Positions 46,693 to 58,770 of a stretch of DNA of 64,000 bases are shown piece by piece. Both the position numbers and the translations under genes were made by a program. Position 1 is the stretch's first letter. Every line of letters starts with the position of its first letter. Location: NCBI GenBank assembly GCA_028386065.3, contig JAKUCV010002376.1:1-64000 (forward strand), in the 5' to 3' direction. The notes beneath the pieces were generated by a model. The model had not been told where the DNA came from. It did not search any database and worked only from the letters and a program-made list of their open reading frames with translations. Origin of the DNA: Turnera subulata (Eukaryota > Streptophyta > Magnoliopsida > Malpighiales > Passifloraceae).

Positions 46693-48140
46693 AAACCATG
46701 ATGGCAGACATGTAACGGATTGAGCGTAAAACTCGGGGAGCGTTGGTTAAATAGCTAGTGGGTATTCTTCTTGGGTAAGGAGTTTTGTTAGCATAAAAGT
46801 TATCTTTATCTCATCCCCTTCTTAGTTACTTCTCCAGAATTGTATTTCTTTTGCTTGTATTCCAATACTAGTGGCAGTCATGGAATAAAAGAACCATCCC
46901 TCTTTGGTTTCCTATTTTTCTCTGTTCTAGCTTTCACTTCACTCTATATATTCCTAGGCCATTTTTTTTATAGAAAAGATAAACGAAAACTTTGCTTTTT
47001 TTTTTGGGAAAAATAAACGGAAACTGGATTGTTAAGTGTTTTGGGTGGGAAGAATTAATATGAATGAAAAATATCGGTTCATGAATCCAGTCTTTAATTT
47101 TCTCTTGTGTCGTTTTAACAAATATCTTCTGTTATTCACACACAAACAATTAATTTAGAAGTAAATATAAAATATTAAATATTAAATTAAATTTATTAAA
47201 TAATATATTAATTATTTTTTTAAAAAAAATAGTTGTCACATATCAATTCTAAAAAAATAGTTGTCACATACAAACACCACTTTCTTGACTTCAGTTGCTG
47301 CTTTTTTTACGTATTTGGTTTTTAAAATTTTCATTTACGAGCCAGTATAATATGCCAACATAAGATAAAAACCGGTTAACATAACTGTTGGGGCAAAAAA
47401 CACAGGTAAATGCGAAATTTTTAGTGTCAAACCAGGGGGCCAAAACACTGATTAAACCTTAAAATTTTAAAATGTATCAAATTAGCAACACTGATATAAT
47501 CTAATGTGGGAAAATGACATGGTTTTGCTACAATTACCTGTTTTTTTACTTTTTTTATCTCTTTTTTTTAATTTTTCTCTTATTCTTCTTCTCCAGTTCA
47601 AATAATCAAAACCCAGTTGTGGACAATAAAAATTCTGAAGATATAAAATGAGGAAGGACTGCCATTGTTTTTTTTTTGAGAGAAGAGATTGTTTGACATA
47701 GTGATTTGCTTCCTAGTTAAGGGGAAAAAGGCAGTATTATAGTCAAATATAATTTTTGAATTCAATGATGGGAGAGGATGAGTAGTATAACACCACCCCC
47801 GGATATGGATGACGACTCAAAAATCAAATGATGAAGTTTTCAAGCAAAGAGATAAACCATGAATACACAATTAGAAACAAACTGGTTACAGATTGGGAAA
47901 GAAGGAGGGGGAAAAAGCAAAAAAATAAAAAAGGGAAGAAAGGAATTGTAGCAGGACGACATCATTTCTGTCAGATTAGAGTAACGACGTTATAACTAAG
48001 TTACCAATTTGATGTGTAAATTGGAATTTAATTTTTAATTTTTTAATTTTTTTGTCGAGTAATTTAATTTTTTATCGGACGTCCCCAAGGGACGTGTAAA
48101 TTGAGAAAAAGACAACAAAAAAAGAAAAAAAACGGAAATA
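46693..48140. other. AT-rich DNA, no gene seen; start may be Gypsy II 3' LTR remnant
   Basis: The stop at 46692 is followed by a purine-rich stretch (aaaactcggggagcg, about 46729-46743) that may be a polypurine tract, then sequence that could be a 3' LTR remnant. No matching 5' LTR is in the window. From about 46960 to 48140 the DNA is highly AT-rich with no supported ORF. Confidence 0.35.
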
Positions 48141-48145
48141 CCGTT

Positions 48146-48895
48146 CGGGACAGTGGCTTACCATTGCTTGGGCAATCTGGTATGACCGAAACTGTGAGAG
48201 ATTGGGAGATACACGAAGGGAACCTGGCGCTTCTTTGGCCTTCGCAACCTCTTACTGGGAGCAGTATCTCAAGGCAATGGAAACGAAGAAGGAGGATCAC
48301 AGTCAGCGTGCTGAGACTCTCTCGTGCAACAAGCAGCAGCCTGTGGATTCTGTCCTGCTGCGAGTTGATGGGGCACTGTTTAGGACCCTTGGCCATGGAG
48401 GCGCTGGTGGAGTAGTACTGACAAGCGATGGCCAGTTCCTTGCTGCTTTCTCAAAGCGCATCCCTGGTGTGCGAGACCCACTTCTTGCAGAAGCTGTTGC
48501 GATGCGGGAATGCCTCAAGTTAGCAAGAGACTGTGGCTTTAACCATCTGTGGGTGGAGACTGATTCCCAGCTACTAGTGCAACAGTTGAACAGAACTAGC
48601 TGGATAGACTTGTCGTACTTAGGGTCTGTCATAGCTGATATCAGGGCATTGCATGAACTGGGCCTGGTCTCTTGTTTTAAGCACATTCCCAGATTGCAGA
48701 ATAGCATGGCTCATGACCTTGCTCGGCGGGCGCAACACACCAATGACCAATGCGTCTGGCTGGGGGACCCGCCACCTTTTCTTTAATTCTCTGCTACCCG
48801 TTGTATGATTCTTTTAAATGTTTTGTATGGGCGTTTAATCGCCAGACTTTTGGATTAAATAAAATGCATGGCATCTTCTCTTCAAAAAAAAGAAG
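48146..48895 (+). pseudogene. 5'-truncated LINE 3' end with intact RNase H-like domain
   Basis: One open frame from about 48150 to the TAA at 48784-48786 encodes a LINE C-terminus (AWAIWYDRNCERLGDTRR) and an RNase H-like domain: LRVDGALFRTLGHGGAGGV, AEAVAMRECL, WVETDSQLL, NSMAHDLARR. Catalytic-type Asp, Glu, Asp and Asp are all present. A 3' UTR of about 100 bp and an A-run (48886-48893) follow. No ATG fits a normal gene start, and the domain edge corresponds to the RT-RNase H linker of LINEs, so I read it as a truncated insertion rather than a cellular RNase H gene. It lies 180 bp upstream of gene B. Confidence 0.7.
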
Positions 48896-49074
48896 AGAGG
48901 AAGGTTCAACTTGGAGTAAAAAAAAACAAAAAGTTTTTCTTTCGTCAATAGATTTAGCCGACTTCATAAAAAAAAAAAAAAAATTAGCCGACGTCAACGT
49001 GTATAAAAAAAAAATAGATTTAGAAAGACAAACAACCCAAAAGCGAAGACGGCCAGTGGATGAGAGACTATATA

Positions 49075-52000
49075 ATGGCTCCCCGAAAAACCTCCACCAA
49101 AGAGATTCGATACATAGGCGTCAGAAAGAGACCGGGGGGCCGGTACGGCGCGGATATCCGCGACCTGGGAAAGAAAGTCCGGGTATGGCTTGGCACTTTT
49201 GACACTGCCGAGGAGGCCGCGCGTGCTTATGACGCGGCTTCTCGCGAGTTCCGCGGTGCTAAGGCCAAGACCAATTTCCCCACGGCTTCTGTCGCCAAGA
49301 CCTCTCGGTCGAGGAGGAGGAGCAAAGGAAACAGCCGCAGGAAACGCGGCGGTGAGCTGCAGTGCGGTTAGTTTGAATTTTGCTTTCTTTACAAAATCCT
49401 TTTCTGTATTAAATTTGAATTTACTAAGCTTGATAATGAGTTTTTGGCTACGGCTTGTTACGTGCAGATAGATCTCCCAATGAGTTAGCTCAGTCGGCGT
49501 CTGATATTGGTAAAACAGACTGTGGTAAGTGTTTCAAGTCAATGCCTTAATAGCGTCTAGTTTGGTATTAGGCTGCACTTAATACGACCTCAATCCTTGC
49601 TGCTATTACACAAGTAATGGGCCTTTTGCTTTTTCTAATTTGCAGGTGATAGTTGCAGAATTGTTCAACGTCAATGTCAAGTTGTCCGTGAAGTTAAACT
49701 TGGAGGTACCCTGAAACGCTGCCAAAAAAGAGCTAGAAGTGGTGACGGGCACGAGAAACTGCAACTTCATAAAGTAAGGATTGAATTTGAACATGTTCAG
49801 TCCCACTGTAATGTTTCTTCTTTTTTTTTCTTTTTTTTTTTTTTCTGCTCATCTGATATATCCGTTTGAATTGTTTTCCTAGAAACGCAAAGGTGTTATG
49901 GTACAAGAAAATGTGGAGTTGAAAAATCTTGGATTTTCCCAAAATGCCTCATCACATGAAGAACGTTTCCAATCTTCCACGGTCGAAAGTAAGAGAGAGC
50001 ATCCCATGAACACTGAACAACGTTGTGTAGGTGTTGGTTTCCAATCTCCCACGGTCAAAAGCAAGAGAGAGCATCCCAAGAACACTGAACAACGTTGTGT
50101 AAGTTGTTGTTTTATTTGCGTTAACGACATTATTAATTTATGAATTTTAGTGATTCTTAAGTTGGTTGGTGATGTTCCTTTTGACAGAAAATGGTGATTT
50201 TCTCGCCTGACTTTGATGGAGACGACGAAATGCTTGAAAAACTATTTCCCCACAGAGGTATTGAATTTTAACCTTTAATAATGCTGCTCCTGTTGGAGAC
50301 GAATCTGAGAAAATATTTCATGCAATTTCAACTGGAATAGCTAGAAATGATGTTTTTACAGTTTCTTCTTTAATCTGATGCATTCCTCAAAATGCGTTTC
50401 ATTGATAACACTGAAGAAAGATATGTTTCAGGTGTTTGGCTTCAATGGGAACCCCTAACTGCACTTCCCTTGTTTATATCTATACTCTGACTTATGTGCT
50501 AGTCAATTGTCCAAAAATAATCTCTGACAGAATCACGCACTTCAAAAGCATCACAGTGACAACACCTTTCTTCTCTGTCTCATTTTCTTTTTTTGCCCTT
50601 TGCCACACCACCTGGTCTTTGTGATATCTTGGTCCAGATGCAAGATTCAAGGCTGTAGTCTATAGGTTTTAGGTTACTCTTTTTTACTTTTTAATACTAG
50701 AAGAGCATCCCAGCCGATCGCCGGGCTAATCTCTTCCCATGGCTTGACGGGTCACCCGTATGTGGCAGGGCCGCTAACAACAGCACATCTCCCGTACACT
50801 TGCTCCCACTAGAACTCAAAACTTAGACCTTGGGTTTTAAGGGAAATGCGGCACGTTACCACTATACCGAATGCTAGTTGGTTAGGTTTTAGGTTACTTG
50901 CCATGTTGAATCAATAAACAATTGGGATCTAAATTGATTTTTCATGCATCACACTTTTTCTAACATATCGGGTTCATTTTGATACTTTGTGAACTAATTT
51001 GGAGGATGCAACGTAGTTGATTTTGGAGGTGACTGGATAGCTTTTGTTATTTGTTTAAATTACAAAATGGGAAGTGTGATTAGAATATAATAAGTCAAGT
51101 ACACATGCTTTTTATTTGTTGCACCAGTGGTATATTATCCACTAGATTTCTCTGAAATTTAGTGTTTTCGGCCTTTTCCAGTTTGGTGTAAGCAAATGAA
51201 AAAGAACTCTTTGTGGTCGCGGTGTATACTTTAAAGGTTGCTAGTCGGTTTAAGAGAAATGCAGGACGACTTACCACTACACCCAATGCTAGTTGGTTAG
51301 GTTTTAGGTTACCTAGGGTTGAAATCCATTAACAATCCACTTTTATAATGATTTTTCATGCATCATTGGGTTCATGGTGATACTTTGTGAACTAATTTGG
51401 AGGATGCAGCGATATTTTGGAGGCGACTTGATAGCTTTTTTTAATTGTTTAAATTACAAAATGGAAAGTGTGATTGAAATATAGCAACTCGAGTACGAAT
51501 GCATTTTATTTGTCGCACCAGTGGTATATGCACTAGATTTCTCTGAAATTTAGTGTTTGCAGCCTTTATCACTTTAGTGTATGCAAATGAAACACAACTC
51601 TTTGTGGTTTCTATGTACACTTTAAAGGTTGCTGTGATGGATTGAGTCTTGCAGAGATGACTAATCTTTGTGAATGGAGACCTCGAATGAGCCGTGGCCA
51701 GCTCCTAACCTACTAAAAGGCCAATCAAAAGCTTTTTGTTGAAGTATAAGTTTGTCAATAGCCAAATGAAATATATGAGTGAGAGCAAGTATATAGACAA
51801 AGTAGTCATTTGGGGGCTTTGTTGACTAAAATATTACAGCACAATAAATCAGAATCTTCCTTAGTTTGCTGAATTTGTACTAGTAAAACTTCTAACAGAA
51901 ACCACTGTTAGGAAACACCACAGAGAGCCTAAACATGCAATACTATAAGAAGGTAAGAGGAGGAAACACTTGTCTTGTTTGATTCTGATTAGACCAAGTC

Positions 52001-54322
52001 AAATTGGATTTCTATAAGCTCTCGGAAAGCTTCTTTATGTCCGTGTCTGTGGCTCATGTCATGAAGAAAGTGTTCTCTGTTGTTGTTCTTTCTTACACAT
52101 CAGGCTATTGCACAGCTTTGGTAAACTGACAGGTTTCTGTTTATTGAATTACCGACTGTATAATTATTACTACTAGGATCTGGATGTCAATTAATTGCCA
52201 TAAAATTTGACTACCATGTTGCATTCATTATTTGCTGTCCAAGTCAGCAATGCTCACCTCCATTGATGTTGGGAGTGGTCCCTAAGATTCTTTAGAGGTG
52301 ACCACTATTTTTCCCGTTACAGCTTAGTTAAAGCTGTTTTTCATTTTCTGGCCAAAAAAAGAAGGAAATTTTGCATATTAGAATGATTTGACAAGAGGTG
52401 TATTTTTGTTTCTTTTAGACTTCGAAGATAGAGTTTCAAATTGGAGCGGGATGTCAGGTGTTAAAGGGAGATTTGATCCCCTTGTTTTGTGGGAGGAGGT
52501 GAAGGACACTTACAGGGTGGATTTAGTCTCATTCAGTGCTTTGCCTGTGAATAAACACATGGAGAAGGATGGATGGCATAGCTATTGTACTAAAAAGAAA
52601 TTGGAGAGAGTCTTGGTAAACCTTCAATGTCAAAATGCTCTATTGGAAGCAGAAATTGACCAAGTTAAATGTAGGCTTGGTAGCGATCATCATGTTTCTC
52701 AGGAGTGTGTAAGTTTTCTACCTTCTCCTTTTGAACTATGAATCCAAAAATGTATGTTGCAGGTTGATGGCTATTGGTTGTATCGCTTGCTTCTCTTATT
52801 ACATTTCTCTTGTTTACATGTCTATTGTGCTTTCTATTTTCTGACCACTGATTACCGATCAGGATTAGTGCTTCCTTATTTTAGCTGGTGGTCATGACCG
52901 TTGACTAATGTTTCCAGCAGTGTATGACAGATATTTGTTGTTGTGGCTGTCCATTGTTCATTATGTGTCAATGATCTACTATCATTTGCGAATCACGATT
53001 AGTGTCTTATACTTTCTTTAATTGTATGAAACCATGAAAAGACTTACATTTTATGAAGTGTCAAGATAACTTCGTTTAATCACAGACATCTTCTCCTTCC
53101 ATGTACTATTGTCAGGGGGTTGGTATGTGTTCTGCAATAATTTTTTCTAGTATATTTATGCATTTATGTCTTGAATTTGCAGGGGAAATTGAATCAGAAA
53201 CCAGATATTTGTGGGACTCTCCCATTCGACTGCATTGCAAACATCATCTCCTTTACATCCCCTCGGGATGCATGTCGATTGTCACTTGTTTGTCGTGAAT
53301 TTTGTGCTGCTGCAAGGATGGATGCTGTGTGGGAGAGATTTCTGCCGTCTGATTTTGATGACTATTTTATGCCATCTGATTTTGATTACAATTTTCTGCC
53401 ATCTGATTTTGAAGACTATTTTCTGCCATCTGATTTTGATGACAATTTTCTGCATACAAACTCTTCCTCGACGGCAAAGGAAAAGTTTGATACTCTTTGT
53501 CGCAAATCTGTCTTTCTAGATGACGGCTCCATGGTAAGCAATCTTCCTTTGACTCTGTTCGAATCTTCCCTGAAATCTCAGTGAGGGAGATTAATTATTG
53601 TTTATTGTTGGACAGATGCATCGTTTTCACTCTCGCTTCTCATTTCTTTCTCTTCCTTTTTTGTTTTGAAATGATCTATTTTTCCACGACGCAGTCTTTT
53701 GTTGACAGACGGACTGGGAAAAAATGCTTGCTGATATGGGATTCTAGACTTAATAGATGGTTGGTACTCTACTATTCTATATTTATTAAGTCATGCGCAT
53801 GCCTCCATTTTCTCGATGAAGTTTTTACTTCTTGTTAAGCCATTGTGGTCTCGGTTAACATATTTTGGAAACTAATGGCATTTTTTTTTCCCCCTCTCCA
53901 GTAGCAGGGGTGATCGGCTACGTTTTGGTATGAGTCAGGTCGGGTTTGAGTGCAAACTTTTGTCGCCTAAAACTACTTATGTTGCCTACCTTGTGTATAA
54001 GTTGTGCAAAACCTGCCATAATGCTGAGGGAACATGGTTGGAGTTATTTCGTCATCACGAAGGAACTGATAGAAGAGGATTGGGCCAGGGCCATGTATTG
54101 CTGGATCCTCCAGAAGATATGGATGTAATGCCTCGTGAGAGACCGGATGGTTGGAAGGAGATGGTGATGGGTGAGTACTTCAATGATTTTGGAGACGATG
54201 GGGCTAAAAAAATTGAATGGCGTGTTGGGTTAGCTGAGGATGTACGTCATATTTCTGTGATGCTACATGGCTTCATCTTTCGTGGATTTGAATTTAGACC
54301 CAAGGTTGTCAATTCTTCCTAA
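49075..54322 (+). CDS. Gene B: AP2/ERF-like + F-box + PP2 lectin fusion, nine-exon model
   Basis: Exons: 49075-49366, 49468-49524, 49646-49773, 49883-50098, 50188-50257, 52419-52708, 53183-53533, 53695-53759, 53902-54322; all phases match, giving 629 aa. The ATG at 49075 aligns with the start of gene A; an upstream in-frame ATG at 49060 would add five residues. AP2-like domain about 11-69, basic tail, novel middle, F-box about 364-410, PP2 about 500-625. Exon 4 holds an in-frame 72-bp duplication absent in A. Exon 7 holds 78 extra bp, a run of four PSDF-type repeats after the F-box ([18 protein letters not shown]...). Exon 9 has two possible acceptors (53901 or 53907), both in frame. No stop interrupts the frame, so this is the best intact member with gene A. 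It could still be two genes if the 2.2-kb intron hides a promoter. Confidence 0.68.
50663..50897 (-). mobile_element. SINE-like element with 15-bp TSD in the gene B intron
   Basis: The body, 50678-50882, is flanked by identical taggttttaggttac at 50663-50677 and 50883-50897. A T-rich left edge is its minus-strand A-tail. It is the orthologue of the element at 3708-3940, so insertion predates the split of genes A and B. Family unknown. Confidence 0.55.
50839..51660 (+). repeat. Tandem intron duplication in gene B, period about 413 bp
   Basis: aagggaaatgcggc at 50839 and aagagaaatgcagg at 51252 open two units of the same landmarks as in gene A. Shared structure in A and B shows the duplication is ancestral to both. 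Gene C has one unit (about 60560-60870). Confidence 0.6.
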
Positions 54323-55460
54323 CCTATGGTTACGGTTCTGGATGGAAGATTGCGTTCGGTTGTTGCCCAGTAGGAAGAGGCTGCTGTTTTCGTCGCTTTC
54401 TCCTGTTGTATTATTTATCAATAGTCTCTCATCCCGCATATTATGCGGGTTGCATTTGTTAAAATAAAAGTATTTGTACCTCATTTAAATAATTTTGAAG
54501 TTTTTCACAATAAATATTATTATCTGTGTACCAATTGTAACATTTGTTATAGTGTTATAAATTATATTTTTTTCTTTTCACTATTGTTTTGGGCTTCCAA
54601 TAATATGTGAGCTGGTGACATGCAACAGCACTTAAGATGAATAAAAAGAGCTGACAGTAACAAGTAAAGGATTAAATTTTTTTTTGATCACTGTATTACT
54701 TTTAAATTTTCTTTTTGTCGAATATTACTGTTAAAAAAGTGGAAGTTGTCCTCATATAACATTAGATAGAAAAATATTATTGGTTAATTATTAGATTTGT
54801 GTAATAGACACTAGATATGACACTTGAAGGCAACATGATTGAATCAGGGGGAATACAGGAAATTTAGTTAGCGGTTAAAGGCAGCCCAAAAAAATTGCTC
54901 TAAACTGCTGAAGCTTGGACACTGATTGGAAATAATGAGAGCCAAACCGATGAATTAAGGCTTGGATTATGATGATTTTACCACCGGTCTAAATAAGAAA
55001 TAAATCTAGGGGGGAGGGGGGGATTGTTCATATTATTTATCTAACATCCTGTGTTAGAATTTGGTTAGATTTTATCTAACAACTAATGTTAATCTCGATA
55101 ACTATTAACACATACAAATAATTCATAGCAGACAACTGAATTAAGGAATATGATCAACAATCTTAATAACTCTTGAATAGTCCAACAGGGGCAGGCCTCA
55201 TTGAACTTCCCATACAGGTCATGTCCCAGTGCTTCATAACTACAAAAAAAATCAGATATTTTGTAAACTTACCGGCAAGTCCAATCAGTAAAAGAGCACT
55301 GAAATGGACAAGAAAGCCAATATCTTATATACAATTTCACGTAATTTTCAAATTACTACAATAAGTGCTTACCGAATGATTGATTAAGCGTGCCATATTT
55401 CCCTTGTTTGTGGCGTCAATTACTACTTCCCATCACCATCTGACATAGCGCTCTTCATTT
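54145..55460 (+). repeat. 1.3-kb duplicated segment, copy 1 (PP2 3' end and flank)
   Basis: From the last part of the gene B PP2 exon to ctcttcattt at 55460, this segment is repeated at 55861-57160 with few changes. It carries the PP2 C-terminus, the 3' palindrome and an AT-rich flank. No independent gene is seen in the flank 54323-55460. Confidence 0.82.
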
Positions 55461-55860
55461 TGTTGGAATAGTGTTGCCCATTCCAATCCCACATCTTGGA
55501 GAAAGTGCTTGTGGGGAGTTTTATTTTGCTATAAATAGAACTCCCCCTTGCCTTAGAAATCCATCCCAAATTAGAGTAAATTGTATCCTAACAATTGTAC
55601 TAAATATTCTTCCTCTCCTATTAAAAGAGCAGTGCTCCGGAGACGTAGGCATAATTGGCTGAACTCCGTTAACAATTTTTTTGAGTGTGTTCTTTCTTTA
55701 TTTTTCCGCCTTTATATTTTCCGCATTTGTTTATTTGTTTAGTATTCAACATTGGTCGGCTAAGCCGCCTTATCTCTTTGTTGGCTGGCAAAGCCGCCTT
55801 GTTTCATTTGTTGGCCGGCTAAGCCGCCTTTGTCGGGTATAGGTTGTGAATTATAACACA
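55461..55860 (+). mobile_element. LTR plus internal stub of a small LTR element
   Basis: The candidate LTR 55461-55751 starts TGTTGGAATAGTG and ends TATTCAACA, with inverted ends, and contains a TATA-like ataaatag (near 55530). After it, three imperfect 30-bp repeats with ggctaagccgcctt (55753-55832) form an internal stub. No second LTR is found. The element sits at the junction between the two 1.3-kb duplicated copies, where the target sequence cattt continues in the second copy (57155-57160) without the insertion. Confidence 0.6.
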
Positions 55861-56036
55861 ATGGTTGGAAGGAGATGGTGATGGGTGAGTACTTCAATGA
55901 TTTTGGAGACGATGGGGCTAAAAAAATTGAATGGCGTGTTGGGTTAGCTGAGGATGTACGTCATATTTCTGTGATGCTACATGGCTTCATCTTTCGTGGA
56001 TTTGAATTTAGACCCAAGGTTGTCAATTCTTCCTAA
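55861..56036 (+). pseudogene. PP2 family pseudogene fragment 2 (C-terminal end only)
   Basis: The last about 57 codons of the PP2 domain ([17 protein letters not shown] ... [12 protein letters not shown]) end at TAA 56034-56036. It has no F-box, no upstream exon and no acceptor; the left edge is the duplication junction. It is nearly identical to the gene B end. Confidence 0.85.
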
Positions 56037-57160
56037 CCTATGGTTACGGTTCTGGATGGGAGATTGCTTTCGGTTGTTGCCCAGTAGGAAGAGGCTGCTG
56101 CTTTCGTCGCTTTCTCCTGTTGTATTATTTATCAATAGTCTCTCATCCCGCGTATTATGCGGGTTGCATTTGTTAAAATAAAAGTATTTGTACCTCATTT
56201 AAATAATTTTGAAGTTTTTCACAATAAATATTATTATCTTTGTACCAATTGTAACATTTGTTATAGTGTTATAAATTATATTTTTTTCTTTTCACTATTG
56301 TTTTGGGCTTCCAATAATATGTGAGCTGGTGACATGCAACAGCACTTAAGATGAATAAAAAGAGCTGACAGTAACAAGTAAAGGATTAAATTTTTTTTGA
56401 TCACTGTATTACTTTTAATTTTTTTTTGTCGAATATTACTGTTAAAAAACTGGAAGTTATCCTCATGTAACATTAGATAGAAAAATATTATTGGTCAATT
56501 ATTAGATTTGTGTAATAGACACTAGATATGACACTTGAAGGCAACATGATTGAATCAGGGGGAATACAGGAAATTTAGTTAGCGGTTAAAGGCAGCCCAA
56601 AAAAATTGCTCTAAACTGCTGAAGCTTGGACACTGATTGGAAATAATGAGAGCCAAACCGATGAATTAAGGCTTGGATTATGATGATTTTACCACCGGTC
56701 TAAATAAGAAATAAATCTAGGGGGGAGGGGGGGACTGTTCATATTATTTATCTAACATCCTGTGTTAGAATTTGGTCTAACAACTAATGTTAATCTTGAA
56801 AACTATTAACACATACAAATAATTCATAGCAGACAACTGAATTAAGGAATATGATCAACAATCTTAATAACTCTTGAGTAGTCCAACAGGGGCAGGCCTC
56901 ATTGAACTTCCCACACAGGTCATGTCCCAGTGCTTCAGAACTACAAAAAAAATCAGATATTTTGTAAACTTACCAGCAAGTCCAATCAGTGAAAGAGCAC
57001 TGAAATGGACAAGAAAGCCAATATCTTATATACAATTTCAGGTAATTTTCAAACTACTACAATAAGTGCTTACCGAATGATTGATTAAGCGTGCCATATT
57101 TCCCTTGTTTGTGGCGTCAATTACTACTTCCCATCACCATCTCACATAGCGCTCTTCATT
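55861..57160 (+). repeat. 1.3-kb duplicated segment, copy 2
   Basis: A direct duplicate of 54145-55460. It begins abruptly inside the PP2 exon, at atggttggaagg. A short deletion near 56775 and scattered substitutions separate the copies. Confidence 0.82.
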
Positions 57161-57207
57161 TCTCATATAGAGCTCTTTTGATGCTAATCTTGCCGATGTT
57201 ACACAGA

Positions 57208-57366
57208 ATAGAGAGACCAGATGGTTGGAAGGAGATGGTGATGGGTGAGTACTTCAATGATTTTGGAGACGATGGGGCTAAAAGAATTGAATGGCATGTT
57301 TGGTTAGGTGAGGATGTACGTCGTGCTTCCGCGATGCTATATGGCTTCATCTTACGTGGATTTTGA
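57208..57366 (+). pseudogene. PP2 family pseudogene fragment 3 (C-terminal, frameshifted)
   Basis: The piece starts at about [16 protein letters not shown] and runs to LYGFILRGF, where one extra T (ggattttgaa for ggatttgaa) makes a TGA at 57364-57366. Substitutions resemble gene C and fragment 1 (WLGEDVRRASAM) more than gene B, so it derives from a different family member. Its 3' flank keeps a decayed palindrome. Confidence 0.8.
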
Positions 57367-57959
57367 ATTTAGACCCAAGGTTGTCGATTCTTCCTAACCT
57401 CTATGGCTACGTTTCTGGATGGAAGATTGCGTTAGATTGTTTCTTCTGCTGTATTATTCATCATTAGTCTCTCATCCCGCGTATTATGTGGGTTGCGGGT
57501 TGCATTTGTTTAAAGGATTTGTAACTCATTTAAATGTTCATTATTATCCTTATACCAATTGTAACATTTGTTATAGTGTTATAAATTATATGTTCTTTTT
57601 ACGCTACTGTTTTGGGCTTCCAATAATATGTGTGTTGGTAACATGAATAACACTTAAGATGAATAGAAGAGTTGACAGTAACAATTAAAGAGGATTAAAA
57701 TTTTTTTGGTCATTATTTTGCTTCTTAAAATTGATTGGATTTTTGTGTTAGAATTTGGTTGGATTTTATTTATCCTTTTGCGTTATTTTGCCTATTTATT
57801 TATGTCTAACCGATTTACTGATACATCACATTGGCAACCATTGCTTTGGAGAGTAATTATAAAGGGACACAAGCACCGTGGAATTGGTGCTGACTGCTGA
57901 CATCCTCCCCAACGGCTAGTGGGATTTTGAGATAATTAATTTAAGATGTTTTATCCGCG

Positions 57960-58700
57960 TCTTAGGCTGATTGCATTTGTTCCCCCACCTGCTCCATTTG
58001 GGGATGACGGCATAGCTATTTAGGAGAACACCCCTTTGGCGAGAGTGTAGTACAAAATCGGCATATAATCTTATGTCACAAGCTCAACACGACCCAAAAG
58101 ATGCTTGGAAATTGGTGTGGAAGTGGAAAGGCATCCTACAAATTTGTATGTGGCAAGAATGTGTATATGTCGCACTCTTCACCAACTCCAATCACTTCAC
58201 CAACTCCAATCAAGTTTGTCATCACGTAGCTTCATGCAACCTCTGCCACCGTTGCAATATGCAAAACGAATCATCCCTACACGCACTCCTCTCCATTGTG
58301 ATTTTGGACAAAAGGTTTGGCTTTAATTTATTAAACTCTAGTTTGTAGCCTGGTCTACAGATCTAAGATATACCATTGTAGCTATCTAATCCTTTAAGGG
58401 CAGTGCACTAGTGTAACTCGCAAAGCCTCTATAACCTAATCTTTGGCTTATGGCAACTTTGGAAGGTACGAATGTTTAAGCCCCAACACTTGAGGAGATT
58501 TCACATAATATCCACCTAGCATTAGCTAATCTGTAAAGAGAATACATTGCTCACCAAGGCGCGGCACAACGTTCAACCAGAGTAGCGGTATTACTTGGCT
58601 ATAGTCCCCTTGTGCCTCTATAACTGCCTAAACGCGAATGTTGATGGAATTGTGTGTATCAAGCATCTATGAGCGAGCAAGTATCGGGGAAGTTTTGCAG
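57960..58700 (+). pseudogene. LINE relic (zf-RVT region and RNase H start)
   Basis: A plus-strand frame at about 58073-58348 contains DAWKLVWKWKGI and a CNLCHRCNMQNESSLHALL segment, as in the zf-RVT linker of LINEs. At about 58630 a short RNase H-like start (NANVDGIV) follows. Several stops occur between. No poly-A or TSD seen. It lies immediately upstream of gene C and may have replaced its original 5' flank. Confidence 0.6.
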
Positions 58701-58721
58701 GACACCAATAACATTGGGATT

Positions 58722-58722
58722 N
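58722..58722. other. Ambiguous base (n)
   Basis: The only undetermined base in the window, about 50 bp upstream of the gene C ATG. It may mark a low-quality join, so the exact flank of gene C should be treated with care. Confidence 0.95.
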
Positions 58723-58770
58723 TTACAAACCCCTACCAACTGAAAACCCCAAGACAGATAATACTTTATT

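Noticed and set aside
48202..48786. Cellular RNase H-like gene
   Set aside because: The frame opens without a fitting start in the LINE RT-RNase H linker and ends with a short 3' UTR and A-run, as expected for a truncated LINE.
54263..54484. Minus-strand ORF opposite the PP2 end (also at 55977-56198)
   Set aside because: It mirrors the PP2 exon and its flank and appears only because the segment is duplicated.
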